From Prevotella sp. UBA2850 (lineage in GTDB: Bacteria; Bacteroidota; Bacteroidia; Bacteroidales; Bacteroidaceae): a stretch of 64,000 nucleotides of DNA. Shown in pieces: positions 53,350-60,774 of this stretch (positions are counted from its first letter, which is position 1; each line of letters begins with the position of its first letter). A model generated the notes under the pieces. That model made no database searches. It saw only the letters and a program-made list of their open reading frames with translations, and had not been told where the DNA came from. The stretch lies in assembly GCA_002350805.1 (NCBI GenBank), contig DEFO01000004.1:15779-79778 (forward strand), given 5' to 3'. A program made the position numbers and the translations under genes.

Positions 53350-53384
53350 AAATAAGGGCGGAGGCATAACCTTCGCCCTTATTT
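53350..53384 (+). terminator. Terminator-like hairpin that overlaps the next promoter
   Basis: A perfect 11-bp stem AAATAAGGGCG (53350-53360) / CGCCCTTATTT (53374-53384) with a 13-base loop. The T-rich tail is short (TTATTTGTT). The presumed -35 box of the next gene (ATAAC, 53366-53370) lies in the loop and the -10-like box just beyond. Confidence 0.75.
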
Positions 53385-53397
53385 GTTCGTATTAGGG
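53366..53397 (+). promoter_or_regulatory. Candidate ECF-sigma promoter of the thioredoxin/TlpA pair
   Basis: ATAAC (53366-53370), 17 bases, CGTATTAGGG (53388-53397), 41 bases before the ATG at 53439. It shares 17 identical bases (TTTGTTCGTATTAGGGA) with the susC 2 promoter. Confidence 0.6.
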
Positions 53398-53438
53398 AAA
53401 ACAAGACAAAAAAGTAACGACTTTATACGGATAATCCT

Positions 53439-54338
53439 ATGAGAAAACGATTGATTCTACTAGCAATGACAGCCATCAGTACGTTGGCAGCGGTGGCTCA
53501 GGGTGTTACCTTTGTCGACAAACAGCTCGACGAGGCACTGGCCTTGGCGAAGAAAGAAGGTAAGATGGTGTTTGTCGACTGCTACGGCACCTACTGTCCG
53601 CCCTGCAAGAAGATGCTGGTGGAGGAATTTCCGAAGAAAGAGATGGGCGACTACCTGAACAAGGGGTTCGTCTCGGTGAAGTACAACCTCGACAAAGAGC
53701 CTTACAAAGTGCTGGCCAAGCGCTGGGAGGTGAGCATGTATCCCACGTTCGTGTTCCTGAACAGCGACGGCGAGCTGCTCTACCGCATGGTGGGTTTCCG
53801 CGAGGCCGACAAGTTTATTGCCGAGGCGAAGCAGGGTATTGCGGACAATACCATCGGCAAACTGGAGAAGCAGTATGAGGGCGGCGACCGCTCCTACGGC
53901 TTCTTGATGACCTATCTGAAAGAGCTGGAGCGCATGAAGAAACGCACGGCTGCCAGCAAGATAGCACACGAGATGCTGAGCCTGCCCACCACCGACATCA
54001 CCACCGACAAGGAGGCTTTCGGGGTGTTCTGCAGCTATATTGACAATCCCTACGACGAACTCTTCCTGAAGGCCCACAAACAAGTGGAGACACTCGTGGC
54101 CGCCTACGGCGAGCAAGCCCGAGAGAAGATTGACAGGGTGTGGATGGACTACGCCGGTCACTTCGGTCTGGTGGGGAACGGCGAGTTTAAGGGCTACGAC
54201 TGGGACAAGGTGAAGGAGTATGTGGCATTCATGAGGCAGCACGGCGCCAAGAACCCCGAAAAGGTGGAGAAGACGCTGAGGGATTCGTGGAAGCAGTACC
54301 AGGAGTTTATGGAAAAACAAAAACAGGAGAAGCCATGA
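53439..54338 (+). CDS. Exported thioredoxin-family protein with CPPC active site
   Basis: A 299-residue protein with a signal peptide (MRKRLILLAMTAISTLAAVA, cleavage near AQG) and one thioredoxin domain (about 22-135). The active site is TYCPPCKKM (Cys53, Cys56), that is CPPC rather than CGPC, a change that usually shifts redox potential; a further Cys48 lies close by. The cis-proline region is MYPTFVFLNSDG. The rest is helical and resembles the C-terminal part of the preceding protein. The segment EALALAKKEGKMVFVDCYGT is close to EVLALAKKEGKPVFVDCYTS in domain 2 of that protein, which suggests it arose from that domain. Its stop overlaps the start of the next gene (ATGA). Confidence 0.9.
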   Translation: MRKRLILLAMTAISTLAAVAQGVTFVDKQLDEALALAKKEGKMVFVDCYGTYCPPCKKMLVEEFPKKEMGDYLNKGFVSVKYNLDKEPYKVLAKRWEVSMYPTFVFLNSDGELLYRMVGFREADKFIAEAKQGIADNTIGKLEKQYEGGDRSYGFLMTYLKELERMKKRTAASKIAHEMLSLPTTDITTDKEAFGVFCSYIDNPYDELFLKAHKQVETLVAAYGEQAREKIDRVWMDYAGHFGLVGNGEFKGYDWDKVKEYVAFMRQHGAKNPEKVEKTLRDSWKQYQEFMEKQKQEKP

Positions 54339-55684
54339 AAAAGATGCTGATGACGATGCTCTGCCTGCTGATGGCGCTGGGCATGGGCGCCAAGAACGAC
54401 GATGTGCAACTGAAAGTCATCGTGAAAGGATATGAGGGCGGCTATGTGATGCTGGCACACGGGCATGACTACGACACACTACGGGCCGACAAGAAGGGGC
54501 GCTTCGACCTGCGCCGCCACATGGAACGGCCCGCACAGCTGATGCTGGTGGTCGACCAGTTGCGCAGCGGTGTGGTGGTCTACCTGGAGAACGGCATGAA
54601 GGGCACGCTCACGCTCTCGTTCAAGCCAGAGCCTTACGAGGGACAGACCATGTATGTGGGCAGCTATGAATATAAAGGCACCAAGAAAGACTGCATGGAC
54701 TTCTACCAAGACTACTCGGTGTGGGAGCGTAACGGATGGCCGTTCGAGAAGATAGCCCAATACGACTTCCCGTCTTATCGCCAGGAGCTGGGGAAAGAGG
54801 CCGAGGCACTGCGCAGCCGTCTGAACCGCATCGACAACGAGGGCTTCAAACAGTCGTTCCTCCGCCAGGTGAATGCCCGCGAGGAAGAGAACCTCATGCG
54901 CTATGCCTGGGCAAAGCATACGGTGGACCCCGACTTCGAGAAATACATCGGTGCCTTCGAGCGTAACAGCATGGAGCACCGCGACATGGCGTTCACCTAC
55001 CAGCGGTGGTGGCAGTCCACTCACCGGCCGGAGCAGGGTTTCACCAATGGCTCATGGTATATGGAGGGACTGAAGCGCAACTTCACCAGTCAGCAGATGA
55101 TCAACGCACTGGCTTCCGACTTCGTGGGTTCATACATCCAGCGGGCTCCCAAAGACCTCAGTGAGACTTGGGAAGCCTACTGCAAGACATGCATCGACAA
55201 GGGACAGATAGCGAAGCTGCAGGCGAAATACGACAAGTTCAACCCCGGCAAGGACGCTCCCGACTTCGAGACCACAGGCTATGAGGACGGCAAGACGTAC
55301 ACGCTGAAGGACTTCCGCGGCAAGGCCCTGATGATAGACTGCTGGGCCACATGGTGCGGACCGTGCATGGCCGAGATGCCTTATTATGCCAAGGTGGTGG
55401 AGCACTTCAAGAACGACAACCGCATAGAGTTCATCGCCATTTCGTTCGACAGCGACAAGAAACGGCTGGACAAGGAACTGAAGGAGAATGCTCATCCGTG
55501 GCGGCAGTTCTGGTGCAAAGACGCCTTTAAGTCTCAACTCGCCAAAGGATATGGCTTCAGCGGCATTCCCCGCTTTATCTTCATCGATAAAAACGGCAAA
55601 CTGATTGCCGGCGACGCTCCCAAGCCATCGTCAGAGAATATCATCGAGTATATTGAGAGCAAGCTAGCACTAAGTGACAAGTGA
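54335..55684 (+). CDS. TlpA-family thiol-disulfide oxidoreductase with DUF4369-like domain
   Basis: A 449-residue exported protein. ATG 54335 overlaps the upstream stop by the ATGA arrangement and starts a signal peptide (MKKMLMTMLCLLMALGMGAK). It has a DUF4369-like N-terminal domain (about 22-115), a helical middle, and a C-terminal TlpA/AhpC-TSA domain with ATWCGPCMAEM (Cys341, Cys344) and GIPRFIFIDKNGK. Family members reduce or rearrange disulfides in the periplasm; the partner is not known. It is the last gene of the cluster; a repeat-rich region follows. Confidence 0.9.
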   Translation: MKKMLMTMLCLLMALGMGAKNDDVQLKVIVKGYEGGYVMLAHGHDYDTLRADKKGRFDLRRHMERPAQLMLVVDQLRSGVVVYLENGMKGTLTLSFKPEPYEGQTMYVGSYEYKGTKKDCMDFYQDYSVWERNGWPFEKIAQYDFPSYRQELGKEAEALRSRLNRIDNEGFKQSFLRQVNAREEENLMRYAWAKHTVDPDFEKYIGAFERNSMEHRDMAFTYQRWWQSTHRPEQGFTNGSWYMEGLKRNFTSQQMINALASDFVGSYIQRAPKDLSETWEAYCKTCIDKGQIAKLQAKYDKFNPGKDAPDFETTGYEDGKTYTLKDFRGKALMIDCWATWCGPCMAEMPYYAKVVEHFKNDNRIEFIAISFDSDKKRLDKELKENAHPWRQFWCKDAFKSQLAKGYGFSGIPRFIFIDKNGKLIAGDAPKPSSENIIEYIESKLALSDK

Positions 55685-55707
55685 GAAGTGAGAAGTGATA
55701 AGTTTTT

Positions 55708-55780
55708 AGGAGTGTAGAGTTTTAGGAGTGTAGAGTTTTAGGAGTGTGGGAGTGTAGGAGTGTAGACAATACTCCGCCTC
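55708..55780. repeat. 16-bp direct repeat AGGAGTGTAGAGTTTT and derivatives
   Basis: Two exact units (55708-55723, 55724-55739) and shorter AGGAGTGT pieces follow in the 420-base gap after the TlpA gene. Confidence 0.8.
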
Positions 55781-55856
55781 TTGCACTCCTGCTTCTTTAA
55801 GTGAAAAGTGACAAGTTTTTAGGAGTATGGGAGTTTGTCTAAGTGAAAAGTGACAA

Positions 55857-55998
55857 GTGATAAGTGACAAGTGTGATTACCACTCCAGCCTGTTCTCCAA
55901 CTTCAGGGGTAACCGGTTCCTCCCCTATAGGGGAGGTTAGGAGGGGTCTTGAACCCTGAACTGGCGTCAGCCCTCCCTCCCCCTCGGGGGAGTTGGTG
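55857..55998. repeat. Dispersed palindromic intergenic element, copy 2
   Basis: It repeats the sequence at 30951-31045: AAGTGATAAGTGACAAGTGT, then TTACCACTCCAGCCTGTTCT and CCAACTTCAGGGGTAACC, followed by two palindromes (CCTCCCCTATAGGGGAGG and CTCCCCCTCGGGGGAG). The remainder of the gap to 56104 is made of TCTCAACT-like repeats. I see no gene in 55685-56104. Confidence 0.8.
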
Positions 55999-56104
55999 GG
56001 GGCCTGGAGTGTGGGAGTGTAGACAATACCAAAGGTAATCATACCTCTCAGCTCTCAACTCGTTAGGTAATCATACCTCTCCGTTCTCAACTCTCAGTTC
56101 TCAA

Positions 56105-57070
56105 CTAAGAATACTTTTCACCTATTTTCCGCTGTTTCCAAAGTTCTAGCGAGTTGACGATGTTCTGCCAGAGGATGTAGCAACCCGGACCTACCGACGA
56201 GAGGGGCGACAGATAGGTGTAGGCAATCCAGATGGCAAAAGCCGTGTTCTTTTGTCCGCTGGCCTGACCGGCATCTACCGTGCAACCATAATGGCGGCCT
56301 ATCAGACGGCCCACCACAAACAACACTATGCAGAAGAGCAGCGACAAAAGGGCTATCATGAGCAGGAACCACACACTGGTCTGCGCATGACAGATATGCT
56401 TGACCGTGGTGCCGGTGACAATAGTCAGCGAACAGCCCCACAGATAGAACGACAGGTCGCGGATGCTGATGATCTTTTGGTGAAGACGGTGCATGAAGTG
56501 CTTCACGATATAGGCCAGCACCATGGGCATGACGAGCACCATGCACACCTTATATAACATCTGCAGGAACGACTGCCAGAAGGTCATCGTCACATCGGGG
56601 TCGACCATCGGGAAACAAAGCGGCACCAACAGGGCCGTGATGAAGTTGGTCATAAACGTGTAGGTGGTGATCGACTCCAGGTTGCCTCCCAACTTGCTGG
56701 TCACCACGGCTGCCGCCGTAGCACAGGGGGCGATGACACAGGTGAGGGCGCTCTCCATCAGAATGAGATCGTTGCCCTGCAAATGGAAATAAAGAATCAC
56801 GGCCACGATCAACGCCACAGTAAGAAGCTGCACCAGTATGTTCCATCCATGCCACGCCACAGGACGCATCTTGTGGAAATCCACTTTGCAGAAGGTCACA
56901 AACAGCACCAGGAACATGAACCACGGCAGAATGAGTTCGAATATCGGGTCGAAGAAAACAGCTGCCTCCTCCAGCGCCGGCGTATAGGCAAAGAGCAAAT
57001 ACATCAGCGTACCAAACAGCATGGACACGGGCAGCGTCCAATCCCTGAGGAACTTCAGAACGGATTTCAT
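56105..57070 (-). CDS. Bile acid:sodium symporter (BASS/SBF-like) family transporter
   Basis: A 321-residue polytopic membrane protein with about ten hydrophobic segments. It resembles SBF-like transporters of the BASS superfamily, with paired polar motifs in LMESALTCVIAPCATAAAVV and SGQKNTAFAIWIAYTYLSPL in the two halves. Substrates of the family include bile acids, pantoate and other organic anions; this one is not assigned. ATG 57070 (MKSVLKFLRDWTLP) is used instead of an upstream ATG at 57100, as it gives the usual short N-terminus. It follows nhaD by 63 bases, but a terminator lies between. Confidence 0.78.
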   Translation of the reverse strand: MKSVLKFLRDWTLPVSMLFGTLMYLLFAYTPALEEAAVFFDPIFELILPWFMFLVLFVTFCKVDFHKMRPVAWHGWNILVQLLTVALIVAVILYFHLQGNDLILMESALTCVIAPCATAAAVVTSKLGGNLESITTYTFMTNFITALLVPLCFPMVDPDVTMTFWQSFLQMLYKVCMVLVMPMVLAYIVKHFMHRLHQKIISIRDLSFYLWGCSLTIVTGTTVKHICHAQTSVWFLLMIALLSLLFCIVLFVVGRLIGRHYGCTVDAGQASGQKNTAFAIWIAYTYLSPLSSVGPGCYILWQNIVNSLELWKQRKIGEKYS

Positions 57071-57087
57071 CGACTTACATAAAGAAA

Positions 57088-57121
57088 GCGTAAGGAGCAA
57101 GAACCGACATGCTCCCTACGC
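57088..57121 (-). terminator. Hairpin between nhaD and the BASS-like gene
   Basis: The arms 57088-57099 and 57110-57121 pair over 12 bases with one mismatch (GCGTAAGGAGCA). On the minus strand TTTCTTTATG follows. It may end most nhaD transcripts or work as a partial attenuator before the next gene. Confidence 0.6.
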
Positions 57122-57133
57122 TCTGATTGTTTT

Positions 57134-58465
57134 TTAGAAGAACAACATCCGCTCTACCCAGTAGCAGAGGATACCGGCCAGATAGCCCACGAATGCTATC
57201 CATGTGATTCTCTTCATATACCAACCGAAGGTAATCTTCTCGAGGCCCATGACCACCACACCGGCGGCAGAGCCGATGATGAGCATCGAACCGCCCACAC
57301 CGGCACAGTAGGCCAGCAACTGCCAGAAGATTCCGTCGACGGCCATGGCACCCTCGGCAGCCACGGGATACATACCCATGCAGCCAGCCACCAGCGGCAC
57401 ATTGTCGACAATCGACGAGAGCATACCGATGATGCCGTTGATGAGATAGTAGTTGCCCGAGAAGGCCTCGTTCAGACCCTCGCCCATCGCCGTGAGCACA
57501 CCAATCTCCTGCAAGACGGCCACTGCCATCAGAATGCCCAGGAAGAACATGATGGTAGAGAGGTCGATCTTCGAGAGGATATCGCTCACACGCTTGGCCA
57601 TGGTGTCGTCCTCAGAGGTGTTGTAATGGAATATCTCGGTAACGGTCCACAGCACACCCAGCACCAGCAGGATGCCCATGAACGGAGGCAGATGGGTGAT
57701 GGTCTTGAAGATAGGCACGAACACCAGACCGCCCACACCCAGCCAGAAGATAATGTTGCGCTGCTTCTGGGTGAACTGGCTCACGGAAGCCTTCGGCAGG
57801 TTCTGCGCCTTGTCGAACTTGCCGCTGAGCGAGTACTGAAGGACGAAGGCAGGCACCACCATCGAGACAAGCGACGGAATGAAGATCTCGGTCAGCACGC
57901 CCTGAGTGGTAATGACGCCCTTGATCCACAGCATGATGGTCGTCACGTCGCCAATGGGCGAGAATGCACCACCCGAGTTGGCTGAGATAATGATCAATGC
58001 AGCATATATCAAACGGTCCTCACGGCTCTGCACCAGCTTGCGCAGCACCATGATCATCACGATGGAGGTGGTGAGGTTGTCGAGAATGGCCGACAGGAAG
58101 AAGGTCATGAAAGCCACACGCCACATGAGCTTGCGCTTAGAGCGTGTCTTCAAGGCATCGCGCACAAAGTTGAAACCACCGTTCGAGTCGACAATCTCGA
58201 CGATGGTCATCGCACCCATCAGGAAGAACAGCGTGCCGGCAGCATCGCCCAGATGATGCTCTATCACCTCGCTAATATGATGGAGCAAACCGTCGGCAGC
58301 CACATCAGGATAATAAGCGCCAGGCCCCATCATCAACAGCGTCCAGCAAATCACACACATCAGCAGCGCAATGGCTGCCTTGTTAATCTTTGTCAGGCTC
58401 TCAAGGGCTATGCACAGATAACCAAACACGAAAGCCACAACAATGGCAATGGTTAATGTTGACAT
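57134..58465 (-). CDS. nhaD: NhaD-type sodium/proton antiporter
   Basis: A 443-residue polytopic membrane protein of the NhaD/CitMHS-like ion transporter superfamily. The start MSTLTIAIVVAFVFGYLCIA with ALESLTKINKAAIALLMCVI matches NhaD. Other family segments are LDNLTTSIVMIMVLRKLV, ANSGGAFSPIGDVTTIMLWI and IVDNVPLVAGCMGMYP, which include the two DN(L/V)-type hairpin motifs. NhaD exchanges sodium or lithium for protons and helps in salt and pH balance. It is upstream of a sodium-coupled BASS-like transporter, so the pairing may be functional. Confidence 0.92.
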   Translation of the reverse strand: MSTLTIAIVVAFVFGYLCIALESLTKINKAAIALLMCVICWTLLMMGPGAYYPDVAADGLLHHISEVIEHHLGDAAGTLFFLMGAMTIVEIVDSNGGFNFVRDALKTRSKRKLMWRVAFMTFFLSAILDNLTTSIVMIMVLRKLVQSREDRLIYAALIIISANSGGAFSPIGDVTTIMLWIKGVITTQGVLTEIFIPSLVSMVVPAFVLQYSLSGKFDKAQNLPKASVSQFTQKQRNIIFWLGVGGLVFVPIFKTITHLPPFMGILLVLGVLWTVTEIFHYNTSEDDTMAKRVSDILSKIDLSTIMFFLGILMAVAVLQEIGVLTAMGEGLNEAFSGNYYLINGIIGMLSSIVDNVPLVAGCMGMYPVAAEGAMAVDGIFWQLLAYCAGVGGSMLIIGSAAGVVVMGLEKITFGWYMKRITWIAFVGYLAGILCYWVERMLFF

Positions 58466-58606
58466 TTTTTGATAATAATATTAGATTGTTCTTAAATTTG
58501 GGTGCAAAGGTACAAAATATTTGATAATCCGCCATTGTTATTCAGGAATTATTTCGCCCATCGGTAAATACACACGGCAGGGCATTCGAAAAAACTCAAA
58601 TGGAAG

Positions 58607-58638
58607 TTTGGTGCTTTGCCCACTTTATCGTATCTTTG
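58607..58638 (+). promoter_or_regulatory. Promoter giving a near-leaderless message for the gene at 58644
   Basis: TTTG (58607-58610), 20 bases, TATCTTTG (58631-58638) is a full match. The ATG at 58644 is 5 bases after the -7 box. This is why the longer open frame upstream (from 58521) is not used. Confidence 0.75.
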
Positions 58639-58643
58639 CAGCT

Positions 58644-59270
58644 ATGAACAACGAAATGACAACAGAGAAATGGTGCGAGAATGTCATCATCGCAGATGGT
58701 GACTATATAGACAAGGTGGCTTTCCACCTCATCGTCAACTTCGAGCGTATGATAGGCCGCCGCATCCCACAGGCCGACATGGCACGATGGATTGACTGTG
58801 TGGCGCTCGACGGCGGACTGAAGCCTTTGGAGCAAACTGCCGACAGTCAGACCGGCACACCCGCCAGACAGATATCCGTCGTCTTTATTCACGACAAGAA
58901 GTCGGCGAAGCTGGAGAACTTCATGCCGGGCCACTATGCCGACGAGCTGCACTTGAAAGCCTTCAGCGATGCCCTGGGCGAGTTTATGATGTCGGCCTTC
59001 CCCGTGGAGGAGAGTGTGGTCAGCAAGCGCGACTTCTTCACCGATGTCACCCGTACCATCTGCAACCTGCAGGAGGTCAAGCGCGTGATGATCATCCCCG
59101 ATGCAGAGACGATGTACGAAGACGTGCGCCAGGCTTTGAAGGACGTCGACGACGAGAAGCGCATCACCGTCTTCGCCATGCAGCCCATGCCAGGAGGCAA
59201 TTTCCGACAGGAAATACTCGGATACTCACTCATGCAAGCCCTGGGCATTCGCGGCGACGAACTGGGATAA
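58644..59270 (+). CDS. Uncharacterised cytoplasmic protein
   Basis: A 208-residue soluble protein (MNNEMTTEKWCENVIIADGD) with no signal peptide, membrane segment or motif I can assign. It has alternating helices and strands, with segments such as ISVVFIHDKKSAKLENFMPG, VKRVMIIPDAETMYEDVRQA and ITVFAMQPMPGGNFRQEILG. It looks like one of the conserved families of Bacteroidales with unknown function. It stands between divergent nhaD and the polyamine gene that starts 163 bases downstream, with its own promoter. Confidence 0.8.
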   Translation: MNNEMTTEKWCENVIIADGDYIDKVAFHLIVNFERMIGRRIPQADMARWIDCVALDGGLKPLEQTADSQTGTPARQISVVFIHDKKSAKLENFMPGHYADELHLKAFSDALGEFMMSAFPVEESVVSKRDFFTDVTRTICNLQEVKRVMIIPDAETMYEDVRQALKDVDDEKRITVFAMQPMPGGNFRQEILGYSLMQALGIRGDELG

Positions 59271-59432
59271 ACAGCGACACCTGACGGAGCAGGCATGGAA
59301 ATCTCCAAAAAAGAATAAATAACAACAGAAATTTGGCATTTACGGAATTATTCACTACCTTTGCCCAAGAAGTGAGGCAAGGGTATGTTCCCTGCCAGCT
59401 GAAAGATAGAAAAAACACTTAAACACAAGAAA

Positions 59433-60674
59433 ATGAGCAGAATATTGATGATTGGCGCCGGGGGCGTCGCAACGGTAGCAGCGTTCAAGATTGTGCAGAA
59501 TGCTGACGTGTTCACGGAGTTTATGATTGCCAGCCGTCGCAAGGCGAAATGCGACCAACTGGTGGAGGCCATCCACCAGAAAGGCTACGACATGCCCATC
59601 AAGACGGCACAGGTGGATGCCGACGACGTGGAGCAGCTGAAGGCACTCTTCTCCGACTACAAGCCCGAACTGGTGATCAACCTTGCCCTACCCTATCAGG
59701 ACCTGACCATCATGGAGGCTTGTCTGGCTTGCGGATGCAACTATCTCGACACGGCCAACTATGAGCCAAAAGACGAGGCTCACTTCGAGTACTCATGGCA
59801 GTGGGCTTACCGCGAGCGCTTCGAGAAAGCCGGTCTGACAGCCATTCTGGGATGCGGCTTCGACCCGGGCGTGACCAGCATCTTCACAGCCTATGCCGCC
59901 AAGCACCACTTCAAGGAGATTCAGTATCTCGACATCGTAGACTGTAATGCCGGCGACCACCACAAGGCTTTCGCCACCAACTTCAACCCGGAAATCAACA
60001 TCCGCGAGATCACCCAGAAGGGCCTCTACTGGGAAGACGGCAAGTGGGTGGAGACCGAGCCGCTGGAGATTCACAAGGACCTGACCTACCCCAACATCGG
60101 CCCGCGCGACAGCTATCTGCTGCACCACGAGGAGATTGAGTCGCTGGTCATCAACTATCCCACCATCCGCCGTGCACGCTTCTGGATGACCTTCGGCCAG
60201 CAATACCTGAAGCATCTGGAGGTGATACAGAACCTGGGCATGAGCCGCATCGACGAGATTACCTACGAGGCACCGCTGGCCGACAACCCCGACGAGAAGG
60301 TGAAGGTGAAAATTGTGCCCCTGCAGTTCCTCAAGGCCGTGCTGCCCAATCCGCAGGACCTCGGCGAGAACTACGAAGGCGAGACTTCTATCGGCTGCCG
60401 CATCCGCGGTATTGGCAACGACGGCAAGGAGCACACCTATTATATATATAACAACTGCTCACACCGTGCGGCCTACGAGGAGACTGGCATGCAGGGCGTC
60501 AGCTACACCACCGGTGTGCCCGCCATGATTGGTGCCATGATGTTCTGCAAAGGACTGTGGCGCAAGCCGGGTGTCTACAATGTGGAGGAGTTCGACCCCG
60601 ATCCGTTTATGGAACAGCTCAACAAGCAGGGACTGCCCTGGCATGAGATTCACGACGGTGATCTGGAACTGTAA
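59433..60674 (+). CDS. Carboxynorspermidine/carboxyspermidine synthase (saccharopine dehydrogenase family)
   Basis: A 413-residue enzyme of the saccharopine dehydrogenase family. The dinucleotide-binding start MSRILMIGAGGVATVAAFKI is followed by CGCNYLDTANYEP and GFDPGVTSIFTAYAAKHHF, characteristic of carboxy(nor)spermidine dehydrogenase, which joins aspartate semialdehyde with a diamine to make carboxyspermidine or carboxynorspermidine using NADPH. Gut Bacteroidota make spermidine by this route. The decarboxylase partner (NspC) is not in the window. Alternative: saccharopine dehydrogenase proper, less likely given the sequence. Length is normal. Confidence 0.88.
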   Translation: MSRILMIGAGGVATVAAFKIVQNADVFTEFMIASRRKAKCDQLVEAIHQKGYDMPIKTAQVDADDVEQLKALFSDYKPELVINLALPYQDLTIMEACLACGCNYLDTANYEPKDEAHFEYSWQWAYRERFEKAGLTAILGCGFDPGVTSIFTAYAAKHHFKEIQYLDIVDCNAGDHHKAFATNFNPEINIREITQKGLYWEDGKWVETEPLEIHKDLTYPNIGPRDSYLLHHEEIESLVINYPTIRRARFWMTFGQQYLKHLEVIQNLGMSRIDEITYEAPLADNPDEKVKVKIVPLQFLKAVLPNPQDLGENYEGETSIGCRIRGIGNDGKEHTYYIYNNCSHRAAYEETGMQGVSYTTGVPAMIGAMMFCKGLWRKPGVYNVEEFDPDPFMEQLNKQGLPWHEIHDGDLEL

Positions 60675-60701
60675 TCATTAGAAGAAAAGTATAACCAACT
60701 A

Positions 60702-60750
60702 GGCAGAGACAAGAAGCAGACTGGCACTCTTCAGCCTCCTTGTCGCTGCC
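60702..60750 (+). promoter_or_regulatory. Hairpin in the recA leader
   Basis: GGCAGAGACAAGAAG (60702-60716) pairs with CTCCTTGTCGCTGCC (60736-60750) with two mismatches. No T-run follows on the plus strand, so it is not an ordinary terminator. It lies 24 bases before the recA ATG and may be a leader structure or end-processing hairpin of the upstream message. I see no LexA-like box. Confidence 0.5.
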
Positions 60751-60774
60751 CCCTAAAAAAAATCAAAACAACTT

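Noticed and set aside
57070..57134. nhaD and the BASS-like gene as one simple operon.
   Set aside because: A 12-bp hairpin with a T-rich tail lies between them, so cotranscription is at best partial.
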